This document shows, piece after piece, positions 16,447 through 24,684 of a stretch of DNA of 64,000 nt (position 1 is its first letter; each line of letters begins with the position of its first letter). The stretch lies in assembly GCA_965207165.1 (NCBI GenBank), contig OZ242265.1, positions 434,001 through 498,000 on the forward strand, in the 5' to 3' direction. The stretch is from JAAXHV01 sp965207165. GTDB taxonomy: Bacteria > Pseudomonadota > Gammaproteobacteria > Eutrophobiales > Eutrophobiaceae. The notes under the pieces were generated by a model. It did no database searches, was not told the DNA's origin, and saw only the letters and a list, made by a program, of their open reading frames with translations. A program made the position numbers and the translations under genes.

Positions 16447-18360
16447 ATGCCATTATCACCTACGTTACGCAAACGCCTGGGCTACGCGCCCGTGAGGCAG
16501 GAAGAGGAAGAGGCGGAGGCGCCGGCCAGGCGGCCGCGGCCGGAACCTGCTCAAGACCGGCCCGCACAAGCAGAACGACCGTACCGGGACCTTGTCGAGA
16601 ACGAGGCCAGGAAGTACTGGCAGGACATGGTACAGTCCGGCGGCCTGGCCAAACCGGACCGCGAGGAAGTCCGTGCGGGCGCGCTACGTGTTTTGGGCCT
16701 GGCGCAGCGATACAGGCCCGGTCCGAAACTCAACCCGGCCCTGAACCGGGCCCACATGGCCGTCAACGTCTTGCAATTGCATCTCGTGGACATAGGCCGG
16801 CTGAAACATCCGTTCACCCCGTCGGAGGCAAGTCCCAATTTTGTCGAGGCGCTGATGCAACTGGCGGATGACGCCGCCTGGGCAGACAGAGAGATGCCGT
16901 TGCCGGCACACCCGGACCCCCAACATCCGCCGATTTACTTTTCGCTGGGTACGTTAACCGGCCGGCCCATCCCCAGGAAAGATGCCGTGATACGCGGGGA
17001 TTACGTGCATAAAGCAGGATCGATGGAAAGGGTCTCACGTGAACAAGATATATATCCGTGGCGGAAAGCGGACGAACCGAAATCAGCGGGCGAATTAATC
17101 TCCCGGCGCTGGGATGCGTGTTACACCCTTATCACTGATTGTGACGGGTCACGGGACAAGCCATGGAGCGCTTTTCCGGAACGGAGTCTGATAAAGTATT
17201 TCGAGGTTATCCGGGCGCGAAATGCTGAACCCAGGTTAAGGCAGTTTGAAGATTACCATCCAATCCTGAGCTATCGTCCTAATCACTCAATACCAAAGGA
17301 AGTCCACTTCTCACCTTATCCACCGACAGGGGGATTGGGGAATAAGGATAACTATTATGTGATACCGTCCCGGCCAGGCCCGAATCACAACCCGGCCCGG
17401 GACAGCGCCGATGCGGATGATGCCGGCTGGACGGACAAGGAGATCCCCCTGCCGGCACACCCGGAACCGAAGCATCCGCCGATTTACTTCACGCGGGACC
17501 CGGCAACCGGCCGGCCCGTGCCCAGGGAAGATGCTTTGATACGCGGGGACTATGTGCATTATCCAATGAGCGGCAACCGGTTCACAGGGGATGACTGGAT
17601 ATATCCGTGGCGGGGTGCGGACGAACCAAGATCATTGACCGATTTAACCTCCCGAGGCTGGAGTGCGTGTTACACCTTTGTCACTGATTGTGACGGGTCA
17701 CGGGACAAGCCATGGAGCGCTCTTCCGGAACGGAGTCTGATAAAGTATTTCTTTGTTAACCGATCAGTAGAGCGTCATCCCACATTGACCCACATGTGGG
17801 ACTATCATCCGCTCTTGTCAATTCTTCCTCCTAAGGATTTTTATTGGCCCAGTACTATCTTCTCACCTTATAAGCCGACATTGGCAGATATAGCTATCCG
17901 CTTGCATCAACCGGCACCCATGAGGCGGACCGGGCCAGAGCGGGAACCCAACCCGGCCCGGAACAGCGTGGGCACGGGTGACGCCGGCCTGGCAGAAAGA
18001 GAGATCCCGTTGCCGGACCACCCGGAACCGAAGCATCCACCGATTTACTACACGGCGGACCCGGCGTCCGGACGGCTCGTACCCAGGGAAGACGCCCTGA
18101 TACGTGGGGATTATGTCCATGATCTGGAATATGGCGTCCGGTTTACCCAGGATGAGTACATACATCCGTGGCCGGACCGGGAAACCCTTCCGGAACAAGT
18201 GACCGATTTGACCTCCCGTGGCTGGGACGCGTGTTACACCCTACACAGGGATTTGGATACAGTGGAGATAGTGTTATACAGAACAACCGGTTCCCGTCAC
18301 AACCGTACTCACATAGATCCGCTGTTTATACTTCACTTCTCGCCCCATCCGCCGCCATAG
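16447..18360 (+). CDS. Unknown protein with three internal repeats
   Basis: A 637-residue protein I cannot assign. Residues 1-60 are charged and proline-rich; a helical-looking segment follows to about 140. Then come three units (nucleotides about 16876-17410, 17422-17970 and 17974-18345). Each begins PLPxHPxPxHPPIY, then GRxxPRxDAxIRGDYVH and YPWRxADEP or a variant, followed by RxWxACYT; units one and two also share DKPWSAxPERSLIKYF, and the last unit is shorter. A 71-base stretch is almost identical between units one and two, suggesting recent duplication or gene conversion. No signal peptide or membrane helix is visible. The frame is open further upstream to 16291, but ATG 16447 follows a purine-rich stretch. 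It lies between Anbu and its usual partner genes. Confidence 0.75.
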   Translation: MPLSPTLRKRLGYAPVRQEEEEAEAPARRPRPEPAQDRPAQAERPYRDLVENEARKYWQDMVQSGGLAKPDREEVRAGALRVLGLAQRYRPGPKLNPALNRAHMAVNVLQLHLVDIGRLKHPFTPSEASPNFVEALMQLADDAAWADREMPLPAHPDPQHPPIYFSLGTLTGRPIPRKDAVIRGDYVHKAGSMERVSREQDIYPWRKADEPKSAGELISRRWDACYTLITDCDGSRDKPWSAFPERSLIKYFEVIRARNAEPRLRQFEDYHPILSYRPNHSIPKEVHFSPYPPTGGLGNKDNYYVIPSRPGPNHNPARDSADADDAGWTDKEIPLPAHPEPKHPPIYFTRDPATGRPVPREDALIRGDYVHYPMSGNRFTGDDWIYPWRGADEPRSLTDLTSRGWSACYTFVTDCDGSRDKPWSALPERSLIKYFFVNRSVERHPTLTHMWDYHPLLSILPPKDFYWPSTIFSPYKPTLADIAIRLHQPAPMRRTGPEREPNPARNSVGTGDAGLAEREIPLPDHPEPKHPPIYYTADPASGRLVPREDALIRGDYVHDLEYGVRFTQDEYIHPWPDRETLPEQVTDLTSRGWDACYTLHRDLDTVEIVLYRTTGSRHNRTHIDPLFILHFSPHPPP

Positions 18361-18456
18361 GAAGATTTTCCCCAACGACGGATGGATAAGGATAATGTGA
18401 TCTCCGGAGAACTGGAAATTATATTCCCTAACCCCTGGCCCCTAACCCCTTTGTAG

Positions 18457-19386
18457 TTAATACCTGAACCAGGCACGTTCCACCTGCGTGTGGATGTCAC
18501 CCAGGCCCAACTGTATCCTGTTGATAAATTCATGTAACCCGTCCTGTTCCATGACGCTGATGGTATCGGCGTCCCTGACCATGTCCCGGGTACGGGCAAG
18601 TGACTGCATGGCCAGACCGTTTCCGGGCAGGGGGAGCAGGCGGGTGCGGATCTCTTCCAGGCAGTGTGAAACGCTGCGGGGCGCGTCGACATATTTCAGT
18701 AAAAAGTCGACGACGTCTTCGCCGTTGGGTCGTACCTTGACGTGTTGCCGGTAGATTTGGTAGCTGCCGAGCGAATTCAGCACACTCAACCACAGCAGGT
18801 CGGCAAATGCTCCCTCGGTGTCGTCTCCTTCCGCCAGCAGGTTGACACAGCCCGCGTCGATAATACGGGTACTCATATCGGCCCGTTCCAGGTTCCTGCC
18901 GATGCGCACGAAGCTGTAGGCGCTGCCGTGGCTCATGCCGCTCAACAACATGCCGGTTATCTGCCTGCAATACCTGATAACGCTGCTGAGGTACTTGTGC
19001 CGGTCCCCCGCCCTGGTGCCTGACTCCGAATTCCTGCTTACATACAGGTAAAATTCGTTGATGGTTTCCCAGGCTTCGATAGGGAAGATTTCACGGGAAC
19101 TGCGGGCGTTCTCGCGGGCTGCGCGGGCGCAGCAGGCCAGTGACGAGGGATTGTCTTCGTCGGTCAGCATAAAGCGCACGACGCTGGCCTCGTCCGCCTG
19201 CTCGCGGGTGCGGAAAAATACGTCGTTACTCCCCGTAATATCAATCATGTTTGCCCAGATGCGTTTGAAGGGGCGAGGCAGGTCCATGATCAGGTTGGCG
19301 TTGACGTTTATCAGGCGCGCGGTATTTTCCGCCCGTTCGACATGGCGTCCGAACCAGTACAATTGTTCCGCGACCCGGGACAACAT
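18457..19386 (-). CDS. Alpha-E domain protein (DUF403)
   Basis: All-helical alpha-E family protein, 309 residues. The start MLSRVAEQLYWFGRHVERAE is the family signature, so the ATG at 19386 is used and the upstream open frame is ignored. It begins three bases after the ATP-grasp stop codon, so the two are one operon. Comparative studies link this pair with Anbu and transglutaminase-like peptidases in a presumed peptide-ligation/peptide-processing system. No biochemical activity is established for the alpha-E protein. Confidence 0.92.
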   Translation of the reverse strand: MLSRVAEQLYWFGRHVERAENTARLINVNANLIMDLPRPFKRIWANMIDITGSNDVFFRTREQADEASVVRFMLTDEDNPSSLACCARAARENARSSREIFPIEAWETINEFYLYVSRNSESGTRAGDRHKYLSSVIRYCRQITGMLLSGMSHGSAYSFVRIGRNLERADMSTRIIDAGCVNLLAEGDDTEGAFADLLWLSVLNSLGSYQIYRQHVKVRPNGEDVVDFLLKYVDAPRSVSHCLEEIRTRLLPLPGNGLAMQSLARTRDMVRDADTISVMEQDGLHEFINRIQLGLGDIHTQVERAWFRY

Positions 19387-19388
19387 GA

Positions 19389-20831
19389 TCAGTCCCGCCC
19401 GTCCACTATCCAGGTGTCCTTGCTGCCGCCGCCCTGGGATGAATTTACCACCAGGGAACCCTTCACCAGGGCAACCCGGGTCAGTCCGCCGGCAGTGACG
19501 TAGGCGTTGTCGCCCTGCAGGATGAAGGGCCGCAGGTCGACATGACGGGGTTCGATGCGCCTGCCGCACAAGGTGGGCACCGTGGACAGGTTGACCACGG
19601 GTTGCGCGATGTAGTTGCGGGGGTCCGCCTCGACCTTGTCCCGGGTCTGCGCCAGTTCGCGTTTACTCGCCTGTGGCCCGATCACAATGCCGTACCCGCC
19701 GGACTCGTTGACCGGTTTGACCACCAGTTTGTCCAGGTTGGCAAGGACATGGCGCCGCTGTTTGGCATCGCCGCAACGGAAGCTGGGAACGTTGGGCAGC
19801 AGGGGTTCTTCATCCAGGTAATAGCGGATCATTTCCGGCACGTAGGTATAAACCAGCTTGTCGTCCGCGACGCCCACCCCCGGGGCATTGGCCAGGCCTA
19901 CCTTGCCCTTGCTCCAGGCGCGCATCAGGCCGGGCACACCCAGCAACGAGTCCTTGCGGAACACCTCCGGGTCGAGGAACAGGTCGTCGACACGGCGGTA
20001 GACGACGTCCACGCGGGCCGGGCCGGCAATGGTTTTCGTGTACACGCAGTCATCCTCGCCGACTACCAGGTCCGGGCCTTCAACCAGTTCTGCGCCCAAC
20101 TGCCGGGCCAGGAATGAATGTTCAAAATAGGCCGAGTTATATACACCGGGAGTGAGCACTACGACTTCCGGGTAGTCCAGCGGGCGCGGCGAGATTGAAC
20201 TCAGGGTATCAAACAACTGCGCCGTGTAGCCGTCCATGTGCCGTATGGAATAGTTCTCGAACAGTTCCGGGAAGGTAAGCTTGGTCAGCCTGCGGTTTTC
20301 CAGCATGTACGATACCCCGGAGGGAACGCGCAGGTTGTCTTCCAGTACGTACATGACGCCGTCCGTGTCCCGCACCAGGTCGCTGCCGCAGATATGCGCC
20401 CAGACCCCCATTGCCGGCCGCATTCCTTCACATTCAGGGCGGTAATTCCTTGACGATTTGAGGATATCGTCCGGAAATATGCCGTCCCTGACGATCCTCC
20501 GTTCGTTATAGACGTCCGATACGAACAGGTTGAGCGCGGCAAGGCGCTGGATCAATCCTTTTTCGATCCGTTCCCATTCACTGGCCAGGATGATCCTGGG
20601 GATAACATCGTACGGCCATTCCCGGTCGATATTGCCCGCGTCGCTGTACACGGTAAAGGTTACGCCCATGGTCGAGATTGACTGTTCCGCATCTTCCCTG
20701 CGCTTCGCCAGTTCCTTGAATTCCAGTTGTTTCAGCGTGTCCAGCAGGTGGCCGAAACCGCTGCGGGCCCGCAACTGCGGCGTCAGTAGTTCGTCGTAGT
20801 AGTCGTTTACGGGGTAACTGTCCAGGTCCAT
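19389..20831 (-). CDS. Circularly permuted ATP-grasp type 2 protein
   Basis: Predicted amidoligase-like protein, 480 residues, of the family formerly split as DUF404/DUF407. Characteristic segments are VTFTVYSDAGNIDREWPYDVIPRI (opening), MGVWAHICGSDLVRD, VLEDNLRVPSGVSYMLENR, LTPGVYNSAYFEHSFLA and LVVKPVNESGGYGIVIGP. The family is predicted to make isopeptide or peptide bonds with ATP. It precedes the alpha-E gene on the minus strand, separated by two bases. Product and acceptor are unknown. Confidence 0.92.
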   Translation of the reverse strand: MDLDSYPVNDYYDELLTPQLRARSGFGHLLDTLKQLEFKELAKRREDAEQSISTMGVTFTVYSDAGNIDREWPYDVIPRIILASEWERIEKGLIQRLAALNLFVSDVYNERRIVRDGIFPDDILKSSRNYRPECEGMRPAMGVWAHICGSDLVRDTDGVMYVLEDNLRVPSGVSYMLENRRLTKLTFPELFENYSIRHMDGYTAQLFDTLSSISPRPLDYPEVVVLTPGVYNSAYFEHSFLARQLGAELVEGPDLVVGEDDCVYTKTIAGPARVDVVYRRVDDLFLDPEVFRKDSLLGVPGLMRAWSKGKVGLANAPGVGVADDKLVYTYVPEMIRYYLDEEPLLPNVPSFRCGDAKQRRHVLANLDKLVVKPVNESGGYGIVIGPQASKRELAQTRDKVEADPRNYIAQPVVNLSTVPTLCGRRIEPRHVDLRPFILQGDNAYVTAGGLTRVALVKGSLVVNSSQGGGSKDTWIVDGRD

Positions 20832-20866
20832 TGCTGCTTTGAAGAAAGGGGCTTGAACACGGTTTC

Positions 20867-21496
20867 TCAGGTCTTGACGGACGCCGCTTCCCGGGCCCTG
20901 GCCCGTTGCAGCGCTGCTCTGCCCAGTATCGAATCTGCATAATCCTTTACGTTCTGAATCTCAACAGGCTGTTTTGCGGTACGCGCCCAGGACAAGGTAT
21001 GGCCGATCAGTATGTCGGCGGCGCTGAATGTATCGCCCAGGATGTAACTGTTTCCGTCCAGGCCCTGGCTGAGTATGCCCAATGCCTTCTGGAATTCCCA
21101 TTCCGCGGTCTTGATCGCTGCCGGCACGCGTTTGTCCGGGGGCAGTATGAACGTATGCCTCCCCTTGGTCCACAGGGGTTGCTCAAGTTCCGAGAGTACA
21201 AAGTAGCACCACTGGTCATATTTTGCGCGCGCGACCGTGCCTGCCGGAGGGACCAGGTTTTTTTCAGGGTTCCTGTCTCCCAGGTAGGTGACGATGGCGG
21301 CCGATTCGGTCAGCACCAGGTCGCCGTCCCGGATTGCCGGGAGCTTCCCTGCGGGGTTGACTTTCAGGTATTCCTCGGAGGCAAAACCGTTATCGCCGAA
21401 CGGCACCAGCGTGAATTCGTAATCCGCCTCCAGTTCTTCCAGCATCCAGGTCACCCTGAGGCCGCGCGTGTTGGGAAAATTATATAGCTGTATCAT
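20867..21496 (-). CDS. Glutathione S-transferase family protein
   Basis: Cytosolic GST-like protein of 209 residues. The N-terminal thioredoxin-fold domain starts MIQLYNFPNTRGLRVTWMLEE, with the cis-Pro segment GKLPAIRDGDLVLTESAAIVTYL; the helical C-terminal domain ends near residue 205 and contains FSAADILIGHTLSWA. It lies 35 bases upstream of the ATP-grasp gene on the same strand, so it may be cotranscribed. Substrate is unknown. Confidence 0.9.
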   Translation of the reverse strand: MIQLYNFPNTRGLRVTWMLEELEADYEFTLVPFGDNGFASEEYLKVNPAGKLPAIRDGDLVLTESAAIVTYLGDRNPEKNLVPPAGTVARAKYDQWCYFVLSELEQPLWTKGRHTFILPPDKRVPAAIKTAEWEFQKALGILSQGLDGNSYILGDTFSAADILIGHTLSWARTAKQPVEIQNVKDYADSILGRAALQRARAREAASVKT

Positions 21497-21603
21497 CTGT
21501 CACCTCTGCTAGTGTTTGAATAACCAATTGTCGAATAATACGCAAATCACTTGCTCCAGTCACCTGGATAACTGACTTCGCATGCCGCATCAAGACGAAA
21601 TCC

Positions 21604-21624
21604 ATTTTTACTCTGACCCCAAAT
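21604..21624. repeat. Dispersed 21-bp repeat, copy 1
   Basis: Exact reverse complement of 62011-62031, with core TTACTCTGACCCC. This kind of sequence often accompanies REP-associated transposases. It lies at the 5' edge of the phosphopantetheinyl transferase frame and argues for the internal start at 21645. Confidence 0.75.
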
Positions 21625-21644
21625 CAGGGATAGAATCCAGGGTA

Positions 21645-22376
21645 ATGAACACTACCTGGCAAACAGCGCCGGATGGTCTTGAAATCTGCGCGGACCACGT
21701 CGATATCTGGTTGGCGACAACTGATCCGGCAGAACAGCAACTACGGGCATACGAGGCGCTGTTATCCCCGGCAGAGCTTGTCCGCCTGGGAAAGTTCAGG
21801 GTGGAGTTCAAGTCCAGGGAATATATCGTCACCCGCGGGTTGCTCAGGCAGGTGTTGACGAAAACGGCCGGGCTGGACATTGCCGGGGTTGAATTTGATT
21901 ATGGTGAGCATGGAAAGCCGTCTCTCTCGGGTCATGCAGGCGGCGAAAACATCGCGTTCAATGTTTCCCATTCACACGGCGTGGTCCTGGTGGCGCTTAC
22001 CCGGGGCGGCAGGCTGGGCGTGGACCTGGAGAAAATCAGGCCGGAGCTGGAGTGGCGCTCCCTGGCGGAACATTATTTTTCCGCGGCTGAAGTCCGGGCC
22101 CTGAACAGGTATCCCGATGAGACCGGCCTGAAAGCATTTTTTACCTGCTGGACCCGCAAGGAAGCCTTCGTCAAGGCGCTGGGCGGCGGGATTTCCTATG
22201 GCCTGAAGGGATTTGACGTCAGCATCCACCCGGATGAAGCCTGTGCGGCGTTGACCATACGCTCGGAGGAAGAAGATGCCTCGCGCTGGCTGATAAAAAA
22301 CCTCCCCGTACCGGCAACACACGTCGCCGCCCTGGCCCTGGACCGGCCTGCCTGTAACTTCAGGCTCTGGCACTAA
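21645..22376 (+). CDS. 4'-phosphopantetheinyl transferase (Sfp type)
   Basis: Transfers the phosphopantetheine arm of CoA to carrier proteins. It has 243 residues from the ATG at 21645. Motifs: FNVSHSHGVVLVAL, the magnesium-binding LGVDLEKIRP, and FTCWTRKEAFVKALGGG. The open frame extends to an ATG at 21582, but that part is made of a dispersed repeat, so I prefer the internal start. No carrier-protein or polyketide genes are nearby. The 3' end overlaps the convergent carboxypeptidase gene by four bases. Confidence 0.9.
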   Translation: MNTTWQTAPDGLEICADHVDIWLATTDPAEQQLRAYEALLSPAELVRLGKFRVEFKSREYIVTRGLLRQVLTKTAGLDIAGVEFDYGEHGKPSLSGHAGGENIAFNVSHSHGVVLVALTRGGRLGVDLEKIRPELEWRSLAEHYFSAAEVRALNRYPDETGLKAFFTCWTRKEAFVKALGGGISYGLKGFDVSIHPDEACAALTIRSEEEDASRWLIKNLPVPATHVAALALDRPACNFRLWH

Positions 22377-23809
22377 AGGCTATAGACCCAGGCAACCAGG
22401 GCATTCATCAACTCCTTGCCGTGTCCCTTGTGGGCCTGTTTACGGTTCATCATGCCGGCAACGATATATTTCCGTCCGGACCTGGCGTGGACGTAACCCG
22501 CTATGGCGGAGACATCGTCTATCGTGCCGGTCTTGATATGCGCATAGCCCGATGCCGGTTTGTATTTCAGGCGGTTTTTTGCGGTGCCGTCCATCCCGGT
22601 AATGGATAACGATGAGACAAACTCCGGGCGGTGGGGGAGGGTCCAGGCGTGTTCCAGAATATCTGCAAGCAATTTCGCCGAGCTGCGCGCGTCCCTTGAC
22701 AGTCCGGCGCCGTTGGCTATTTTCAGGGTCTGTGTATCCAGACCCCGGTCCGTGAGATAGCCGTCGACAACCCGGATGCCTTGCTCGACGGTACCGGGTT
22801 CTTCCCCGAGTTCCGCGCCCAGGGTCAGCAGCAGTTGCCTGGTCATGACATTATTGCTGAATTTGTTGATGAGTCTAATGATGTCGGACAGTGGTCTGGA
22901 ATGATGTACCAGGAAGGGCTTGGCCGTCGCCGGTGCGGCGCCTGCCCCGACCTTGCCGCCAATACCTCCACCCAGTTGCCGCCAGACGGACTTGAACGCG
23001 CCGTACGCGTAGGTTTCGTGGGTCAGCAGCGAACGGGCCAGGACGTAATGGCTGCAGCCGGTGGGAAACCTTCCGGAAAAAATGACGTGGTCGGCCGTTT
23101 CCCCGTCCGGCACAGACACGGCGACCCCGCGCTGGAAGCCGCCGCAATAGCGTTTTCGCAGGCGCAGGCGGTTATCAATTTTCAGTCCGGCCAGTTCGGG
23201 CTCGGGGAAAACCCGGACGTTCCTGCCGTTTGCCGACGGGTAAAAATGGAAATGTACCGCCTTGAAATTGACGAGAAAGGCATTGGGCTGCACGTTGTAG
23301 GTGCGGTAGGGCTTGTTGTCGAAGGCGCCGGGCGTCTCGTAAGGTACCCTGAACCAGGAATCATCGATCAACAGGTCGCCGGTTATTTCCCTGATGCCCC
23401 GCCTTCTCAGCTCTTCCAGGATCTTGCGGAATTCCTCGATGACGAGATGAGGGTCGCCGTAGCCCTTGAACAGGAGGTCTCCCTGCAATACGCCGTCCCT
23501 GATGTTCCCCAGGGTGTAAACCTCGGTTTTCCAGCGGTAGGCCGGACCAAGCAGTTCCAGGGCGGCCAGGGTAGGGATGATCTTGATGACGGACGCAGGG
23601 TTGTACGGGCTCGTCGCATTCACCGACAGTATGGGGTCCTGCTGCCCCACTTCCCTGACGTACAGGGAATAGGCGCCGGACGGGATTTTATGGCCTTTAA
23701 CGACGAAATCTACAGGTTTGGGTAACTGTGCCGCGCCGGCGCCACCAGGCCATGCCGTAATGAAGCAGATTAATATTATCCAACGGCTCGACACGCTAAT
23801 CCGCTCCAT
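22373..23809 (-). CDS. dacB: D-alanyl-D-alanine carboxypeptidase/endopeptidase (PBP4, S13 family)
   Basis: Periplasmic low-molecular-mass penicillin-binding protein that trims or cuts peptidoglycan cross-links. It has 478 residues from the ATG at 23809, with signal peptide ISVSSRWIILICFITAW. Active-site motifs of the family: SxxK in PASVIKIIPT, SxN in KFSNNVMTRQ, and KTG in HIKTGTIDDVSAIAGY. The start codon overlaps the stop of the upstream amidotransferase (TAATG), so the two are coupled. Regions between SxxK and SxN are as long as in DacB. Confidence 0.9.
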   Translation of the reverse strand: MERISVSSRWIILICFITAWPGGAGAAQLPKPVDFVVKGHKIPSGAYSLYVREVGQQDPILSVNATSPYNPASVIKIIPTLAALELLGPAYRWKTEVYTLGNIRDGVLQGDLLFKGYGDPHLVIEEFRKILEELRRRGIREITGDLLIDDSWFRVPYETPGAFDNKPYRTYNVQPNAFLVNFKAVHFHFYPSANGRNVRVFPEPELAGLKIDNRLRLRKRYCGGFQRGVAVSVPDGETADHVIFSGRFPTGCSHYVLARSLLTHETYAYGAFKSVWRQLGGGIGGKVGAGAAPATAKPFLVHHSRPLSDIIRLINKFSNNVMTRQLLLTLGAELGEEPGTVEQGIRVVDGYLTDRGLDTQTLKIANGAGLSRDARSSAKLLADILEHAWTLPHRPEFVSSLSITGMDGTAKNRLKYKPASGYAHIKTGTIDDVSAIAGYVHARSGRKYIVAGMMNRKQAHKGHGKELMNALVAWVYSL

Positions 23810-24552
23810 TATTCCCCCCGGCAGGCTGCGCCGAAGACCGCCCATAATTTTGCATTCAGGGAATGGTTGCGCCAGTCCCATTCCGGATGCCATTGTACGC
23901 CTGCGGCAAACGCCTCGCTGTCCCGGACCCGGACCGCTTCAATGATCCCGTCCGGGGCGCGGGCTTCAACGATCAAGTCGCCGGCGAGACGGTCTATGCC
24001 CTGTTCGTGCACGCTGTTTACCCTAAGCGTTTTCATCGATGTCAGTCTTGCCAGTTCGCCGCCTGCTTCAAGCAGAACCTCGTGAGAATTGGCAAAGCGC
24101 TGTTCGATGCTCAAGTCTTCCGGCGGGAAGTGGCCCAGTTTCCCGGGCAGGCCGGGTACGTCCTGGTGCAGGGTGCCGCCCAGGGCCACGTTGAGTTCCT
24201 GTATGCCGCGGCAGATACACAACATGGGGATACCCGCGCCGATCACCTTCGGGATCAACGGCAGGGTGGTCGCGTCCCGGTGCGGGTCCTGCGCGGTATT
24301 CTCCGGTGCGGTATCACCCTGGTAACGGTGCGGCTGGATATTGGAACGTGCACCGGTAAATATTATGCCGTCGACCCGCTCCAGCAGGTTATCCATATCC
24401 AGGGAATCCGCAACCGGCGGGACTATCCAGGGCAGGGCGTCCGCGGCGTGGATGACGGCATTGGTGTAAACGTCATAAACCGCCGCGGCAGGCAGGATAT
24501 CCCTGACCATTATGTGGTCGGCTATGATGGCTATAACGGGTTTTCGGCTCAT
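23809..24552 (-). CDS. Class-I glutamine amidotransferase-like hydrolase (PuuD family)
   Basis: Peptidase C26-type hydrolase of 247 residues, like gamma-glutamyl-GABA hydrolase PuuD. GIIFTGARSNIQPHRYQG, the nucleophile in MLCICRGIQELNVALGG, and the His-Glu pair in QWHPEWD are present. No putrescine genes are near, so the substrate could be another gamma-glutamyl compound. It is coupled to the PBP4 gene by a one-base overlap, which hints at a link to envelope peptides but does not prove it. Confidence 0.85.
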   Translation of the reverse strand: MSRKPVIAIIADHIMVRDILPAAAVYDVYTNAVIHAADALPWIVPPVADSLDMDNLLERVDGIIFTGARSNIQPHRYQGDTAPENTAQDPHRDATTLPLIPKVIGAGIPMLCICRGIQELNVALGGTLHQDVPGLPGKLGHFPPEDLSIEQRFANSHEVLLEAGGELARLTSMKTLRVNSVHEQGIDRLAGDLIVEARAPDGIIEAVRVRDSEAFAAGVQWHPEWDWRNHSLNAKLWAVFGAACRGE

Positions 24553-24635
24553 GCTTGTTATTGTTGTCCTGGTTGAAGAAACCCGGATTATATCGGTATT
24601 TCCTGAAATGACATTCTACTTGAAAATCAGGAGTA

Positions 24636-24644
24636 TGGTATAAT
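24636..24644 (+). promoter_or_regulatory. Extended -10 promoter for the RND operon
   Basis: TG-G-TATAAT lies 41 bases before the start of the outer-membrane lipoprotein gene, in the 132-base divergent gap. A matching -35 box is not obvious, as expected for an extended -10 promoter. Confidence 0.45.
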
Positions 24645-24684
24645 CGGCGACCTTCCCGGGGAGTCCAAACAACAAGGCTTAAAT

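Noticed and set aside
16876..18345. U-box-like domain in the repeat units of the unknown protein
   Set aside because: The DPATGRPVPREDALI segment recalls U-box openings, but the rest of the unit does not follow the pattern and the resemblance is too short.
19387..19569. Long N-terminus of the alpha-E protein
   Set aside because: It overlaps the ATP-grasp gene in another frame, and the family begins at MLSRVAEQ.
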